9,534 nucleotides of DNA from JAJDBU01 sp046756925. GTDB taxonomy: Bacteria; Nitrospirota; Nitrospiria; SBBL01; JAADHI01. This document shows, piece after piece, positions 1 to 6,435 of the stretch. The DNA lies in assembly GCA_046756925.1 (NCBI GenBank), contig JBHHXH010000086.1, positions 1 to 9,534 of the forward strand. The letters are read 5' to 3'. Each line of letters starts with the position of its first letter. The stretch's first letter is position 1. The notes under the pieces are model-generated. The model had not been told where the DNA came from. It did not search any database and saw nothing but the letters and a program-made list of their open reading frames with translations. The position numbers and the translations under genes are program-made.

Positions 1-132
1 AGGGATTATCTCATGCAGACAGATCATTCTCAAGACTTACTCAGAGCTTCCTTAACAACCTTTAACTACACCAAGGTATACAAAAGTCAATTAAAGGATT
101 TAGTGGAGGAGCTTAATTTTAAAGACTTGTGA
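1..132 (+). CDS. 3' end of an unidentified gene, possibly a tyrosine recombinase (integrase) C-terminus
   Basis: The window opens inside a reading frame that runs for 43 codons in frame 1 to a TGA at 130-132. The residues include TTFNYTKVYKSQLKDLVEEL. The pattern T-T-x-x-Y-T-x-V followed by a basic and acidic helix resembles the end of phage-type tyrosine recombinases, where the Tyr is the DNA-cleaving nucleophile. The His and Arg parts of the active site would lie outside the window, so this rests on one short motif. The position supports it: the gene ends 75 bases from the 3' end of a tRNA-Lys gene, the classic attachment site for such enzymes. The codons are AT-rich compared with the his genes downstream. 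It could equally be an unrelated chromosomal gene. Confidence 0.4.
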   Translation, partial: RDYLMQTDHSQDLLRASLTTFNYTKVYKSQLKDLVEELNFKDL

Positions 133-145
133 CACTTTTGTGACA
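127..145 (+). repeat. Two direct copies of TTGTGACA, 11 bases apart
   Basis: TTGTGACA occurs at 127-134, overlapping the stop codon of the preceding gene, and again at 138-145. The copies start 11 bases apart, about one helical turn, so both would face the same side of the DNA. Direct repeats next to an integrase gene and an attachment site often serve as arm-type binding sites for the integrase, but that role is inferred here. The repeats could also be a chance feature of AT-rich DNA. Confidence 0.5.
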
Positions 146-206
146 ACAAGCAAAACCCAAAAACATATTAACAACATAATCTATTGATTTTAAATAAGAA
201 ATAAAG

Positions 207-279
207 TGAGCCGCCTCGGGATCGAACCGAGGACACCCGCCTTAAAAGGGCGGTGCTCTACCAATTGAGCTAGCGGCTC
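207..279 (-). tRNA. tRNA-Lys (anticodon UUU)
   Basis: Read on the minus strand, all 73 bases fold into a standard cloverleaf. There is a 7-bp acceptor stem (GAGCCGC with GCGGCTC), TA at positions 8-9, a GCTC/GAGC D stem, a 5-bp anticodon stem (CCGCC/GGCGG), loop CTTTTAA with anticodon TTT, variable loop GTGTC, and a T arm CTCGG-TTCGATC-CCGAG. The discriminator base is A. CCA is not encoded, so the CCA end must be added after transcription. The anticodon reads the lysine codons AAA and AAG. The gene's 3' end faces the partial gene at 1-132. Confidence 0.95.
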
Positions 280-302
280 CAGCTTTGAAAAAGACCATCA
301 TT

Positions 303-330
303 TCTATCATTTTAAAAGATCGACTGTCAA
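303..330 (-). promoter_or_regulatory. Probable promoter of tRNA-Lys
   Basis: On the minus strand a perfect -35 box, TTGACA (330-325), is followed after 16 bases by GATAGA (308-303) as a moderate -10 box. Transcription would begin near 296 and leave a leader of about 17 bases before the tRNA 5' end at 279. Strong -35 boxes and short leaders are usual for tRNA genes. The -10 box matches the consensus at only three of six bases. Confidence 0.45.
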
Positions 331-690
331 ATTCACCCTTCTGTTTAAGGAAACTCCGAATAACATCACGGACATTACGGACATTTAGTTTTTCATTCAT
401 GTAGCTGTCTTACGGTCTTCTCTTGCATGTAAGACCTCTTTGGTAAGGAACGTCTTCTCTTTCGTCGTGAATCGCTTCTAATGCGGGAATACTTGGTTCA
501 GTTGTTTTGCCACTATCCTTTTGATATCCTGCTCGCGCATGGAAACTTCTTTTTTTTGATGGGTTATTTTGTCAGCAAACAATATCACCATTACAAGGGA
601 TTTTCATATTTAATTAATTGTTTTTATTTGCTTTTATCCCGGTTACTTCAGTCGGCTGTTTTTAATCGCTCTTCGACAGAGGCGTACTGA
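331..690. other. AT-rich intergenic region between tRNA-Lys and hisH
   Basis: I see no convincing gene here. The stretch holds an exact 9-bp tandem duplication of ACGGACATT (368-376 and 377-385) and an inverted repeat GTCTTAC/GTAAGAC (407-413 with 429-435, 15-base loop) without a T tract. It also has very T-rich runs at 550-557 and 600-640. The his promoter should lie here, but I cannot pick a good one: TTGATG at 556-561 with CAATAT at 580-585 is only a weak candidate. An open frame from 481 to 690 has no ribosome-binding site and a composition unlike a protein. Confidence 0.5.
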
Positions 691-1302
691 ATGTTAAAAA
701 TCGTCATCGTTGATTACGGCTCCGGAAACCTCCGGTCTGTCCAACGCGGTTTTGACCGGCTCGGCATCCACGCAGAAATCAGTGGTGACCCGGTGCGTGT
801 GTCGGAGGCGAGCCATCTGGTCATTCCAGGCGTCGGGGCTTTTTCAGACTGCATGTCGAATTTAAAAAAGCTGGATCTCCTTTCCCCGATTCGGGAAGCG
901 ATTCGTGCTGAAAAGCCCTACCTTGGCATCTGCCTGGGCCTTCAAATCCTTTTTTCAGAAGGGACGGAATTTGGCGTCCATCCGGGCTTGGGGATCATTC
1001 CGGGGCAGGTCATTCCTTTTCCAAAGTCTGAATTAAAGATCCCGCACATGGGATGGAACCAGACAAAAATCGAACAGGAGACGCCTTTTCTGAAGGGCAT
1101 TCCGGATAGCACCTATTTTTATTTTGTCCACTCCTATTACGGCCTTCCAAAAGAGGCGGACTGGATTGCAACGACCACTGAATATGGCCTGCAATTCCCA
1201 TCGGCCGTGGTGCGCGACCGTCTCTTTGCCTGCCAGTTTCATCCGGAGAAGAGTCAGCAGATGGGGCTTAAAATTCTTTCTAATTTTGCGGAGCTAAAAT
1301 GA
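691..1302 (+). CDS. hisH: Imidazole glycerol phosphate synthase, glutamine amidotransferase subunit HisH
   Basis: HisH is the glutaminase half of imidazole glycerol phosphate synthase. It releases ammonia from glutamine, and the ammonia is channelled to HisF for ring closure in histidine synthesis in the cytoplasm. The 203-residue protein has the normal family length and a class I amidotransferase fold. The N-terminal VDYGSGNLRS motif, the oxyanion-strand motif IPGVGAF (45-51), the nucleophile Cys81 in GICLGLQ, and the His184/Glu186 pair in FHPEKS complete the catalytic triad. The ATG at 691 is preceded by AGAGG at 678-682, 8 bases upstream. The stop codon overlaps the hisA start by four bases (ATGA), indicating translational coupling. 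hisH opens the cluster here; hisB, often its upstream neighbour, is absent. Confidence 0.97.
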   Translation: MLKIVIVDYGSGNLRSVQRGFDRLGIHAEISGDPVRVSEASHLVIPGVGAFSDCMSNLKKLDLLSPIREAIRAEKPYLGICLGLQILFSEGTEFGVHPGLGIIPGQVIPFPKSELKIPHMGWNQTKIEQETPFLKGIPDSTYFYFVHSYYGLPKEADWIATTTEYGLQFPSAVVRDRLFACQFHPEKSQQMGLKILSNFAELK

Positions 1303-2024
1303 TATTGATCCCGGCCATCGACATTAAGGGAGGCCGTTGTGTACGATTGCTTCAGGGCGACCTCAATGCCGAAACGGTTTATTCTGACGATCCCCTTGAA
1401 ATGGCGCAACGCTGGGAAGCGGAGGGGGCAGAACGGCTCCATCTGGTCGATCTCGACGGGGCAGTGGTAGGCAAGGCCATTCATTTTACACTCATCGAAC
1501 GGATTGTAAAATGTGTAAAAATCCCTGTTCAAATCGGTGGGGGGATTCGGACGATTGATCAAATCGATCGCTACCTCTCAATCGGCCTATCAGGCGTCAT
1601 CCTCGGCACCATTGCTTTGAAAGACCCGCTGCTTCTCAGAGAGGCCTGCCTGAGTTTTCGGAACAAGATCATTGTGGGGATCGACTCTAGAAAAGGGAAG
1701 GTCGCAATCCGAGGATGGGTTGAGGAATCCAAGGAAGACGTCATTTCCCTCTCAAAGAAGATGGCTGATGTTGGCGTGGCTTCCCTGATTCTGACCGACA
1801 TCGAGAAAGACGGCATGTTGGAAGGACCCCATTTCGGACTCTACGAATCTGTCGCAAAGTCAGTTGATATTCCCATCATCGCATCGGGCGGTGTGACAAC
1901 CCTTGAGCAAATCAAACGGCTTTCCAGAACACAGGGCGTTTCAGGAGCCATCATCGGAAAAACCCTTTATGAAGGGCGGCTTTCCTTGCCTGAGGCGCTT
2001 GCTGCAAGCAAGGAAGAAGGCTGA
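1299..2024 (+). CDS. hisA: Phosphoribosylformimino-5-aminoimidazole carboxamide ribotide isomerase HisA
   Basis: HisA converts ProFAR to PRFAR by an Amadori rearrangement, the step just before HisHF. The 241-residue protein is a full-length (beta/alpha)8 barrel of two half-barrels. Asp8 in IPAIDIKGG is the catalytic base and Asp129 in VGIDSRKG the catalytic acid. Phosphate-binding glycine motifs follow both beta-3 (QIGGGIR, about 78-84) and beta-7 (ASGGV, about 197-201). GGAG within the end of hisH, about 6 bases before the ATG, serves as ribosome-binding site. The gene overlaps hisH by four bases and its TGA shares one base with the hisF ATG. The SGGV motif with a single barrel also fits the bifunctional PriA type seen in Actinobacteria, but the hisHAF context favours ordinary HisA. 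Confidence 0.96.
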   Translation: MILIPAIDIKGGRCVRLLQGDLNAETVYSDDPLEMAQRWEAEGAERLHLVDLDGAVVGKAIHFTLIERIVKCVKIPVQIGGGIRTIDQIDRYLSIGLSGVILGTIALKDPLLLREACLSFRNKIIVGIDSRKGKVAIRGWVEESKEDVISLSKKMADVGVASLILTDIEKDGMLEGPHFGLYESVAKSVDIPIIASGGVTTLEQIKRLSRTQGVSGAIIGKTLYEGRLSLPEALAASKEEG

Positions 2025-2788
2025 TGCTGGCGAAGCGGATTATCCCCTGCCTTGACGTAAAAGGGGGACGGGTAGTCAAAGGCGTTTCATTCGTCAACCT
2101 GCGGGATGCGGGCGATCCGGTCGAGGTCGCAAAGGTCTATGAGGCGCAGGGAGCTGATGAACTCTGTTTTCTGGATATCACGGCCACATCGGATGAGCGG
2201 GAGATTCTCCTCGACATCGTCCGCCGAACCGCCGATGAGGTCTCGATGCCCGTGACCGTCGGCGGCGGTGTTCGGACGGTAGAAGATATTCGGATGCTTC
2301 TGACTGCGGGGGCGGACAAGGTGGCGATCAACAGCGCCGCCGTCAAACGTCCGGACTTCGTGAAAGAAGCCGTAAAACAGTTCGGCAGCTCCACCATCGT
2401 CGTTGCCATTGACGCCAAACGCTTCCCCCTTGCATCCGCCCATTGGGAGGTCTACACCCACGGCGGACGGCAAGCGACCGGGATCGACGCCGTCGAATGG
2501 GCCAAGCGAATGGCCGAGTTTGGCGCGGGCGAGATCCTGCTCACGAGCATGGATTGCGACGGTAGCACCACCGGGTACGATCTCGACCTAACCAAGACAG
2601 TCTCTGAGCGTGTTTCGGTGCCGGTCATCGCTTCCGGCGGCGTCGGAACGCTCGAACACCTCTGTGAAGGCATCATCCTCGGAAAGGCCGACGCCGTTCT
2701 GGCCGCGTCGATTTTTCATTACCAGACCTATTCGATCCAGGAAGCGAAGGCCTACCTGGCCAAACGTGGTGTTCCGGTTCGGATTTAA
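2024..2788 (+). CDS. hisF: Imidazole glycerol phosphate synthase, cyclase subunit HisF
   Basis: HisF is the cyclase half of imidazole glycerol phosphate synthase. It takes PRFAR from HisA and ammonia from HisH and makes imidazole glycerol phosphate plus AICAR, which feeds purine synthesis. The 254 residues match the usual length. The barrel shows Asp11 in PCLDVKGGRVVKG and Asp130 in VVAIDAKR, the two catalytic acids, and phosphate-binding loops TVGGGVRT (about 78-85) and ASGGVG. The ATG shares its A with the hisA stop codon, and AAGGAAGAAGG just upstream provides the ribosome-binding site. HisI, HisE and the remaining pathway genes are not in the window. Confidence 0.97.
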   Translation: MLAKRIIPCLDVKGGRVVKGVSFVNLRDAGDPVEVAKVYEAQGADELCFLDITATSDEREILLDIVRRTADEVSMPVTVGGGVRTVEDIRMLLTAGADKVAINSAAVKRPDFVKEAVKQFGSSTIVVAIDAKRFPLASAHWEVYTHGGRQATGIDAVEWAKRMAEFGAGEILLTSMDCDGSTTGYDLDLTKTVSERVSVPVIASGGVGTLEHLCEGIILGKADAVLAASIFHYQTYSIQEAKAYLAKRGVPVRI

Positions 2789-2802
2789 ATGGTCGTCAAG
2801 CT

Positions 2803-3495
2803 ATGAAACTCTCAATCTTACATCGTGATGATCTTCGGCTGGGCGGTTTTGCGGGGCTTCGAGAACACCGGCTCGTCGTCGACCCGAAAGTTTTTGGTCC
2901 GATGGAAAATCCCGGAACGTGGTCCGGGATTGGGAAATTTGTCTACCTGGCGGATGCCCGCTTCCTCCCGCATGGGGAAACAAGACTGCATCACCACCGC
3001 GAAGTCGATGTCATCTCTGTCATGGTTGCAGGGCGGATCGCACACGAAGGCTCCTTAAAACATGGACAAATACTCTTGCCTTTCGATGTGCAGGTACAGC
3101 GCGCCGGAGGCGAAGGTTTTTCGCACAACGAAGTCAACCCGGATGACAGACAAAACCGGATGATTCAGATCTGGGTCTTGCCTGACAAGCCGGGAGAGCC
3201 TGCGGGCTACAAAACGCACGCTCCAAAGTGGGGAGAAGTGACGCGCGTCTACGGCGGCGGAACCGGTCAAACGGAAACCTTTGCGAGCAATACCTTCATC
3301 GACATTGCATTGCTGAAAAAAGGCCAACGGTTTAAATCCGACCGCCCCTTCATGGCCTACCTGACGACAGGAAAAGGCGCAGCCAATACCTTCACCATTC
3401 AGGATGGCGACCTCTTAAGAGGAGAGCGCCTTCTCTTTGAGGCGAAAGAAGATGTCCAAATGATCATTGTGCGGACTCTCCAATCAGATTGGTAG
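2803..3495 (+). CDS. Pirin family protein (bicupin)
   Basis: The 230-residue protein has the length and layout of bacterial pirins such as E. coli YhhW: two cupin domains with metal ligands in the first. The expected ligands are visible as His63 and His65 in LHHHREVD, and His108 and Glu110 in GFSHNEVN. The conserved GxIxHEGS and IQIWVLP segments are also present. Some pirins are quercetin 2,3-dioxygenases and others act as redox sensors, so the substrate cannot be named. The gene begins 14 bases after hisF on the same strand and is probably co-transcribed with it, although no strong ribosome-binding site precedes the ATG. A link with histidine synthesis is not established. No signal peptide is seen, so the protein should be cytoplasmic. 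Confidence 0.88.
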   Translation: MKLSILHRDDLRLGGFAGLREHRLVVDPKVFGPMENPGTWSGIGKFVYLADARFLPHGETRLHHHREVDVISVMVAGRIAHEGSLKHGQILLPFDVQVQRAGGEGFSHNEVNPDDRQNRMIQIWVLPDKPGEPAGYKTHAPKWGEVTRVYGGGTGQTETFASNTFIDIALLKKGQRFKSDRPFMAYLTTGKGAANTFTIQDGDLLRGERLLFEAKEDVQMIIVRTLQSDW

Positions 3496-3540
3496 CAATA
3501 TGGAGCAAAGGCGTCACTCAACGATTCCTTTGCTGCGCAC

Positions 3541-3576
3541 AAAAAAGTAAGGCGGGTCTTATTTAACCTGCCTTAC
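3541..3576 (-). terminator. Hairpin terminator of the TIGR04073-family gene (minus strand)
   Basis: An 11-bp stem (3547-3557 with 3566-3576, one G-U wobble) closes an 8-base loop. On the minus strand it is followed directly by six T residues (3546-3541), the form of a strong rho-independent terminator, and it lies 41 bases beyond the stop codon of the minus-strand gene. Read from the plus strand, the tail is only TCCTTTAT, so it may also slow transcription coming from the hisHAF-pirin cluster, but less efficiently. Confidence 0.8.
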
Positions 3577-3616
3577 TCCTTTATACCAATTCTAAACTGG
3601 GATTCGTTTGTTCATA

Positions 3617-3989
3617 TCACCGCTTCCAGTCCTGCCAGACAAACTCCGGTTCAATCGTTGACTTATGCTGAGTTGGAACCGCAAATAAGAAGGTGACCGT
3701 CTCATAGACCCCTGACACGGTTCGGACGACGGTCATTCCCGTTCCGTAGAGTGAGCCATACAAAAACCCCGTAACGGGATCATGCTCTATGGTCTTGTCA
3801 TAGATCCCACGGAAAAACTCGACCCACCCTGTTCCCGCATTTACAATGCCCCGGCCCAATTTCTTTGTCGGGCCCAGCGCGTAGTTATTAAACCTGACCC
3901 TCTGACGCGCTTGAGATCGCGGGCGCCGCCAATCCAATCAAGGCCACCGCAAAGGCTCCGGCCACGATCTTTGCAAAACATTTCTTCAT
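3617..3989 (-). pseudogene. TIGR04073-family exosortase-associated protein, frameshifted between signal peptide and mature part
   Basis: The mature domain reads KLGRGIVNAGTGWVEF, then GTGMTVVRTVSGVYETVTF and IEPEF near the end. This is the pattern of the TIGR04073 family of small secreted proteins found in genomes with exosortases; their function is unknown. A clear signal peptide starts at ATG 3989-3987 behind GGGAGGG: MKKCFAKIVAGAF, a hydrophobic core, then AAPAISSA. That frame stops at 3888. The mature domain is in the next frame, open only after a TGA at 3940-3938, so the frame change lies between 3937 and 3891. One extra or two missing bases would explain it. The only start in the mature frame is a TTG without a signal peptide. 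Rejoined, the protein would have about 123 residues, normal for the family. A sequencing error is as likely as a true mutation. Confidence 0.75.
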
Positions 3990-4049
3990 GATATCCCTCC
4001 CTTGTGATTAGGTTACATCGAAATTATCCCGCTCTTCGCTTTAGAATAG

Positions 4050-4220
4050 ATGTATGCCCCGATACGAAATTCAAAAGCAACGAAGGAGGACCGCTATTTG
4101 TATGAGGATCATCTAAAATATGAACCCCTTTGGAAAAAAGAGGGGCTTTGTGAGCCGCGATTGCGCTTGAATCCGGGAGTTGACACTTTTTCTTTTCTAT
4201 GGAAAGATGCCCCGATTTGA
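4050..4220 (+). CDS. Possible small hypothetical protein (40-56 residues)
   Basis: An open frame runs from ATG 4050 to TGA 4218-4220. A better start may be TTG 4098, because AAGGAGG (4083-4089) lies 8 bases before it; that would give 40 residues. The sequence has a protein-like mix with many charged and aromatic residues (YEDHLKYEPLWKKEG, then DTFSFLWKDAP) and no membrane segment. I do not recognise it. It lies in the divergent gap between the TIGR04073 gene and cstA, and its end overlaps the proposed cstA promoter. It could be a real small gene, the remnant of a longer one, or chance. Confidence 0.3.
   Translation: MYAPIRNSKATKEDRYLYEDHLKYEPLWKKEGLCEPRLRLNPGVDTFSFLWKDAPI
4180..4208 (+). promoter_or_regulatory. 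Candidate promoter for cstA
   Basis: A perfect TTGACA (4180-4185) is followed after 17 bases by AAAGAT (4203-4208), a poor -10 box with three of six matches. A start near 4215 would give a leader of about 35 bases before the cstA ATG at 4250. In the better-known cases cstA is controlled by cAMP-CRP and carbon starvation. I see no clear CRP site here. Confidence 0.35.
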
Positions 4221-4249
4221 TTGAAAATAGAACGGTTTATTAAACTGTT

Positions 4250-5962
4250 ATGGCTGTTATCATTGCATTTGTTGTCCTGATGCTCTTCTATTTTCTCGGA
4301 TACCGCGGGTATTCACGCATCATTGCTTTCAAGGTTTTCGGTCTCTCAGATAAAGAGCGAACCCCGGCCCACGACCCGAAACTTCGGGACGACTATGACT
4401 ATCTTCCGACCCACCGGCACATTCTTTGGGGGCATCACTATACCTCGATTGCCGGAGCCGCCCCCATCATCGGCCCGTCTGTTGCGGTCATCTGGGGATG
4501 GTTTCCCGCCCTCTTCTGGATTGTCTTCGGGACAATCTTTATTGGCGCCGTCCACGATTTTGGCGCACTCGCTCTCTCCGCCCGCAAAGAAGGGCATACG
4601 ATGGGGGAACTCGCCGCCACCGTCATCTCGCCCCGTGTCCGGATTCTTTTTCAGATCATCATCTATTTTCTCATCTGGATTGTTTTGGCTGTTTTTGCTT
4701 TTGCCATCGGCGTCCTCTTTCATCGGTATCAGGCCGCGGTCATTCCGGTCAACTTTGAGATCATCGTCGCCGTGCTTATCGGGCTTTATTTTCATCGAAA
4801 GAAGGGAAGCATCCTACTGCCTTCCATGATTGCCTTGATTTCTCTTTACGCGATGGTCGCCATCGGGATTCTCTTTCCAATCTCACTCGAACCCATTGCC
4901 GGCCCGGGTGGGGATCCCATTATCATCTGGGCCGTTTTCCTGTTGATCTATTCGGCGATTGCGTCGCTACTGCCGGTTTGGCTCCTCCTGCAACCCCGCG
5001 ACTTCATCAACTCGCACCAGCTCATCGTGGGCCTGGCTGCCTTGATTCTCGGCCTGGTCATCCTCAACCCGGAAATGAGCGCTCCGGCCGTCAATCTTCA
5101 TCCGTCCGGAGCGCCTCCCCTCTTTCCGATTATTTTTGTCACGATTGCCTGCGGCGCAATCTCCGGATTTCACGGCCTCGTCTCAAGCGGCACCACCTCG
5201 AAACAGCTCGATAAGATGGAGGATACCCGGCCAATCGGTTATGGCGGGATGTTGGGAGAAGGCGTGCTCGCCCTGCTCGCGACTCTTGCTGTCGCGGCTG
5301 GGCTTCCCGACTGGAACGCGCAATACGCCTCCTGGAACGCCTCCGGCATCAACGCCATTGCGAATTTTGTTTCCGGTGCGGGCCGGTTTTTAGAGGCGCT
5401 TTGGCTTCCGCAAGCATGGGCGCAGGCCATTGTCGCCATTCTTGCGGTCTCCTTCGCGGCGACTTCAATGGACTCCGGCGCGCGCATTCAGCGCCTGGTT
5501 GTTTCTGAGATGGGAACTGCCCTGAAAATCCCGCTCCTTAAAAACCGATTCGTGGCAACGCTTATCGCCGTGGGTCCCGCCATTCCCCTTGTGATGGCCG
5601 GACCGAAGGTCTGGCTCCCTCTCTGGCTTTTATTCGGGACGACCAATCAATTGATCGGCGGCATGACCCTCCTCGTCCTGTTTGTCTATCTCTATCGCGG
5701 AAAACGTCCGATTATACATATCGCCATCCCAATGATCTTCCTCGTCACGATGACGACCGGCGCGATGGTCTACAGCATTGTCACCTGGATCACACAGGTT
5801 GGAACCGAGGGAGCCGCCGCCAACTGGATGACCATCCTCATTGGAACGGCCATTCTCTTTCTCGAAATATGGATGATCGCCGAAGCGGTATTAATCGTGA
5901 AAAAACTCCGCGCGGAGCGCTTAGGGCAAGCGGCCATCACCAAAAAAGCGTCTGCATCCTAA
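4250..5962 (+). CDS. cstA: Carbon starvation protein A (CstA) family transporter
   Basis: CstA proteins are inner-membrane transporters; E. coli members take up peptides or pyruvate during carbon limitation. The 570 residues are nearly all hydrophobic segments joined by short loops. Family hallmarks occur in order: WGHHYTSIAGAAPIIGP (60-76), GAVHDFGAL (99-107), LLQPRDF (246-252), GAISGFHGLVSSGTTSKQ (302-319), GYGGMLGEG (330-338), SMDSGARIQR (406-415) and FGTTNQLIGG (462-471). The protein is shorter than E. coli CstA (about 700 residues) and matches the compact forms found in many other phyla. ATG 4250 follows an in-frame TAA nine bases upstream, so no longer form is possible; no strong ribosome-binding site is seen. 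The gene stands alone, with no btsSR-type sensor beside it. The substrate cannot be told from sequence. Confidence 0.93.
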   Translation: MAVIIAFVVLMLFYFLGYRGYSRIIAFKVFGLSDKERTPAHDPKLRDDYDYLPTHRHILWGHHYTSIAGAAPIIGPSVAVIWGWFPALFWIVFGTIFIGAVHDFGALALSARKEGHTMGELAATVISPRVRILFQIIIYFLIWIVLAVFAFAIGVLFHRYQAAVIPVNFEIIVAVLIGLYFHRKKGSILLPSMIALISLYAMVAIGILFPISLEPIAGPGGDPIIIWAVFLLIYSAIASLLPVWLLLQPRDFINSHQLIVGLAALILGLVILNPEMSAPAVNLHPSGAPPLFPIIFVTIACGAISGFHGLVSSGTTSKQLDKMEDTRPIGYGGMLGEGVLALLATLAVAAGLPDWNAQYASWNASGINAIANFVSGAGRFLEALWLPQAWAQAIVAILAVSFAATSMDSGARIQRLVVSEMGTALKIPLLKNRFVATLIAVGPAIPLVMAGPKVWLPLWLLFGTTNQLIGGMTLLVLFVYLYRGKRPIIHIAIPMIFLVTMTTGAMVYSIVTWITQVGTEGAAANWMTILIGTAILFLEIWMIAEAVLIVKKLRAERLGQAAITKKASAS

Positions 5963-5973
5963 TACTTCATAAC

Positions 5974-6004
5974 GCTAAACTTCCGCCGTGAAGTGGCGGT
6001 TAGC
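5974..6004 (+). other. Imperfect hairpin after cstA
   Basis: GCTAA (5974-5978) can pair with TTAGC (6000-6004), and CCGCC (5983-5987) with GGCGG (5995-5999), leaving a four-base bulge on the 5' side. An alternative pairing ACTTC/GAAGT overlaps the loop. No T tract follows on either strand, so it is not a convincing intrinsic terminator. It lies 12 bases after the cstA stop and may protect the 3' end of the mRNA. Confidence 0.4.
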
Positions 6005-6038
6005 ATATATTCGCCTTAGTTTTAGGCTGGCGCTGAAC

Positions 6039-6377
6039 CTACTCGATCAATTTGGAAATCTCTGGAGAATAACCGCTTTCGACCCCTTTGCGATTATAGG
6101 CTGTGACAGCAAAATAATAAGTAACTCCCTTCGTAAGTCCACGAACCGTTATCGAGGGCTTCGAAGGCGTCTCCGTCAATCCGGCATCAAATGTCGTCGT
6201 ATAGGTTCCCGACGTTGTGCCGAAATGAATTTTATATCCCGCAAGGTCTGCATCCGAATTGGCCGACCACGATAAGGTGGCTTCCCCTTTCAGGGGAGGC
6301 TCTCGGTTACTTCGAATACAGGCCGTAGTACCTGTCACAAGGAAGAGGAAGACGACCAAAGCGTGTTTTCTATTCAT
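6039..6377 (-). CDS. Small probable lipoprotein with one fibronectin type III domain
   Basis: Starting at ATG 6377-6375 gives 112 residues: MNRKHALVV, a hydrophobic core and VTGTTAC, where Cys20 is the likely lipidated residue, although the lipobox is not ideal (no Leu at -3). Residues about 31-112 form a single fibronectin type III domain, with ATLSWSANSDADLAGYKIHF, the VRGLTKGVTYYFAVTAYN core and a SGYSPEI end. Such domains mediate binding to proteins or polysaccharides at the cell surface. The start was chosen because AAGGAG lies 5 bases upstream and the signal peptide must be N-terminal. The same frame is open for another 35 codons upstream to an ATG at 6482, but that stretch is charged and would bury the signal peptide. 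No function can be given beyond a secreted, membrane-anchored role. Confidence 0.85.
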   Translation of the reverse strand: MNRKHALVVFLFLVTGTTACIRSNREPPLKGEATLSWSANSDADLAGYKIHFGTTSGTYTTTFDAGLTETPSKPSITVRGLTKGVTYYFAVTAYNRKGVESGYSPEISKLIE

Positions 6378-6401
6378 AAGACTCCTTTTCCCTTTATCTA
6401 G

Positions 6402-6429
6402 TTGACATTCCGTATTTTCCTGATACGCT
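6402..6429 (+). promoter_or_regulatory. Candidate promoter on the plus strand, antisense side of the lipoprotein leader
   Basis: TTGACA (6402-6407) is followed after 16 bases by TACGCT (6424-6429), which is preceded by TG (6421-6422) to form an extended -10 element (TGnTAnnnT). The predicted start is near 6436. No plus-strand gene follows; instead a strong terminator occurs about 100 bases downstream. Confidence 0.45.
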
Positions 6430-6435
6430 ATATCC

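Noticed and set aside
242..400. 52-codon minus-strand frame starting MNEKLNVRNVRD and running into tRNA-Lys
   Set aside because: Its last residues (SSIGRAPPF) are the well-known spurious translation of a tRNA gene, there is no ribosome-binding site, and the stretch contains the likely tRNA promoter.
481..690. 69-codon plus-strand frame ending directly at the hisH start
   Set aside because: It has no ribosome-binding site, an amino acid mix dominated by Phe, Leu and Tyr from T-rich DNA, and no resemblance to a known family. It looks like chance in an AT-rich leader. Its two adjacent His codons are too few for a his attenuator peptide.
2087..2676. Minus-strand frames opposite hisF
   Set aside because: They mirror the codon bias of hisF and have no ribosome-binding site or family match.
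4129..4153. Short inverted repeat CCCCT/AGGGG upstream of cstA
   Set aside because: The 5-bp stem lies within the possible small frame and has no T tract, so it is too weak to call a terminator or riboswitch.
4323..4829. Long frames on both strands inside cstA
   Set aside because: They are overlapping shadows of the clearly conserved CstA frame, with low-complexity Ser/Arg/Pro or Asp/Gly/Lys composition and no family resemblance.
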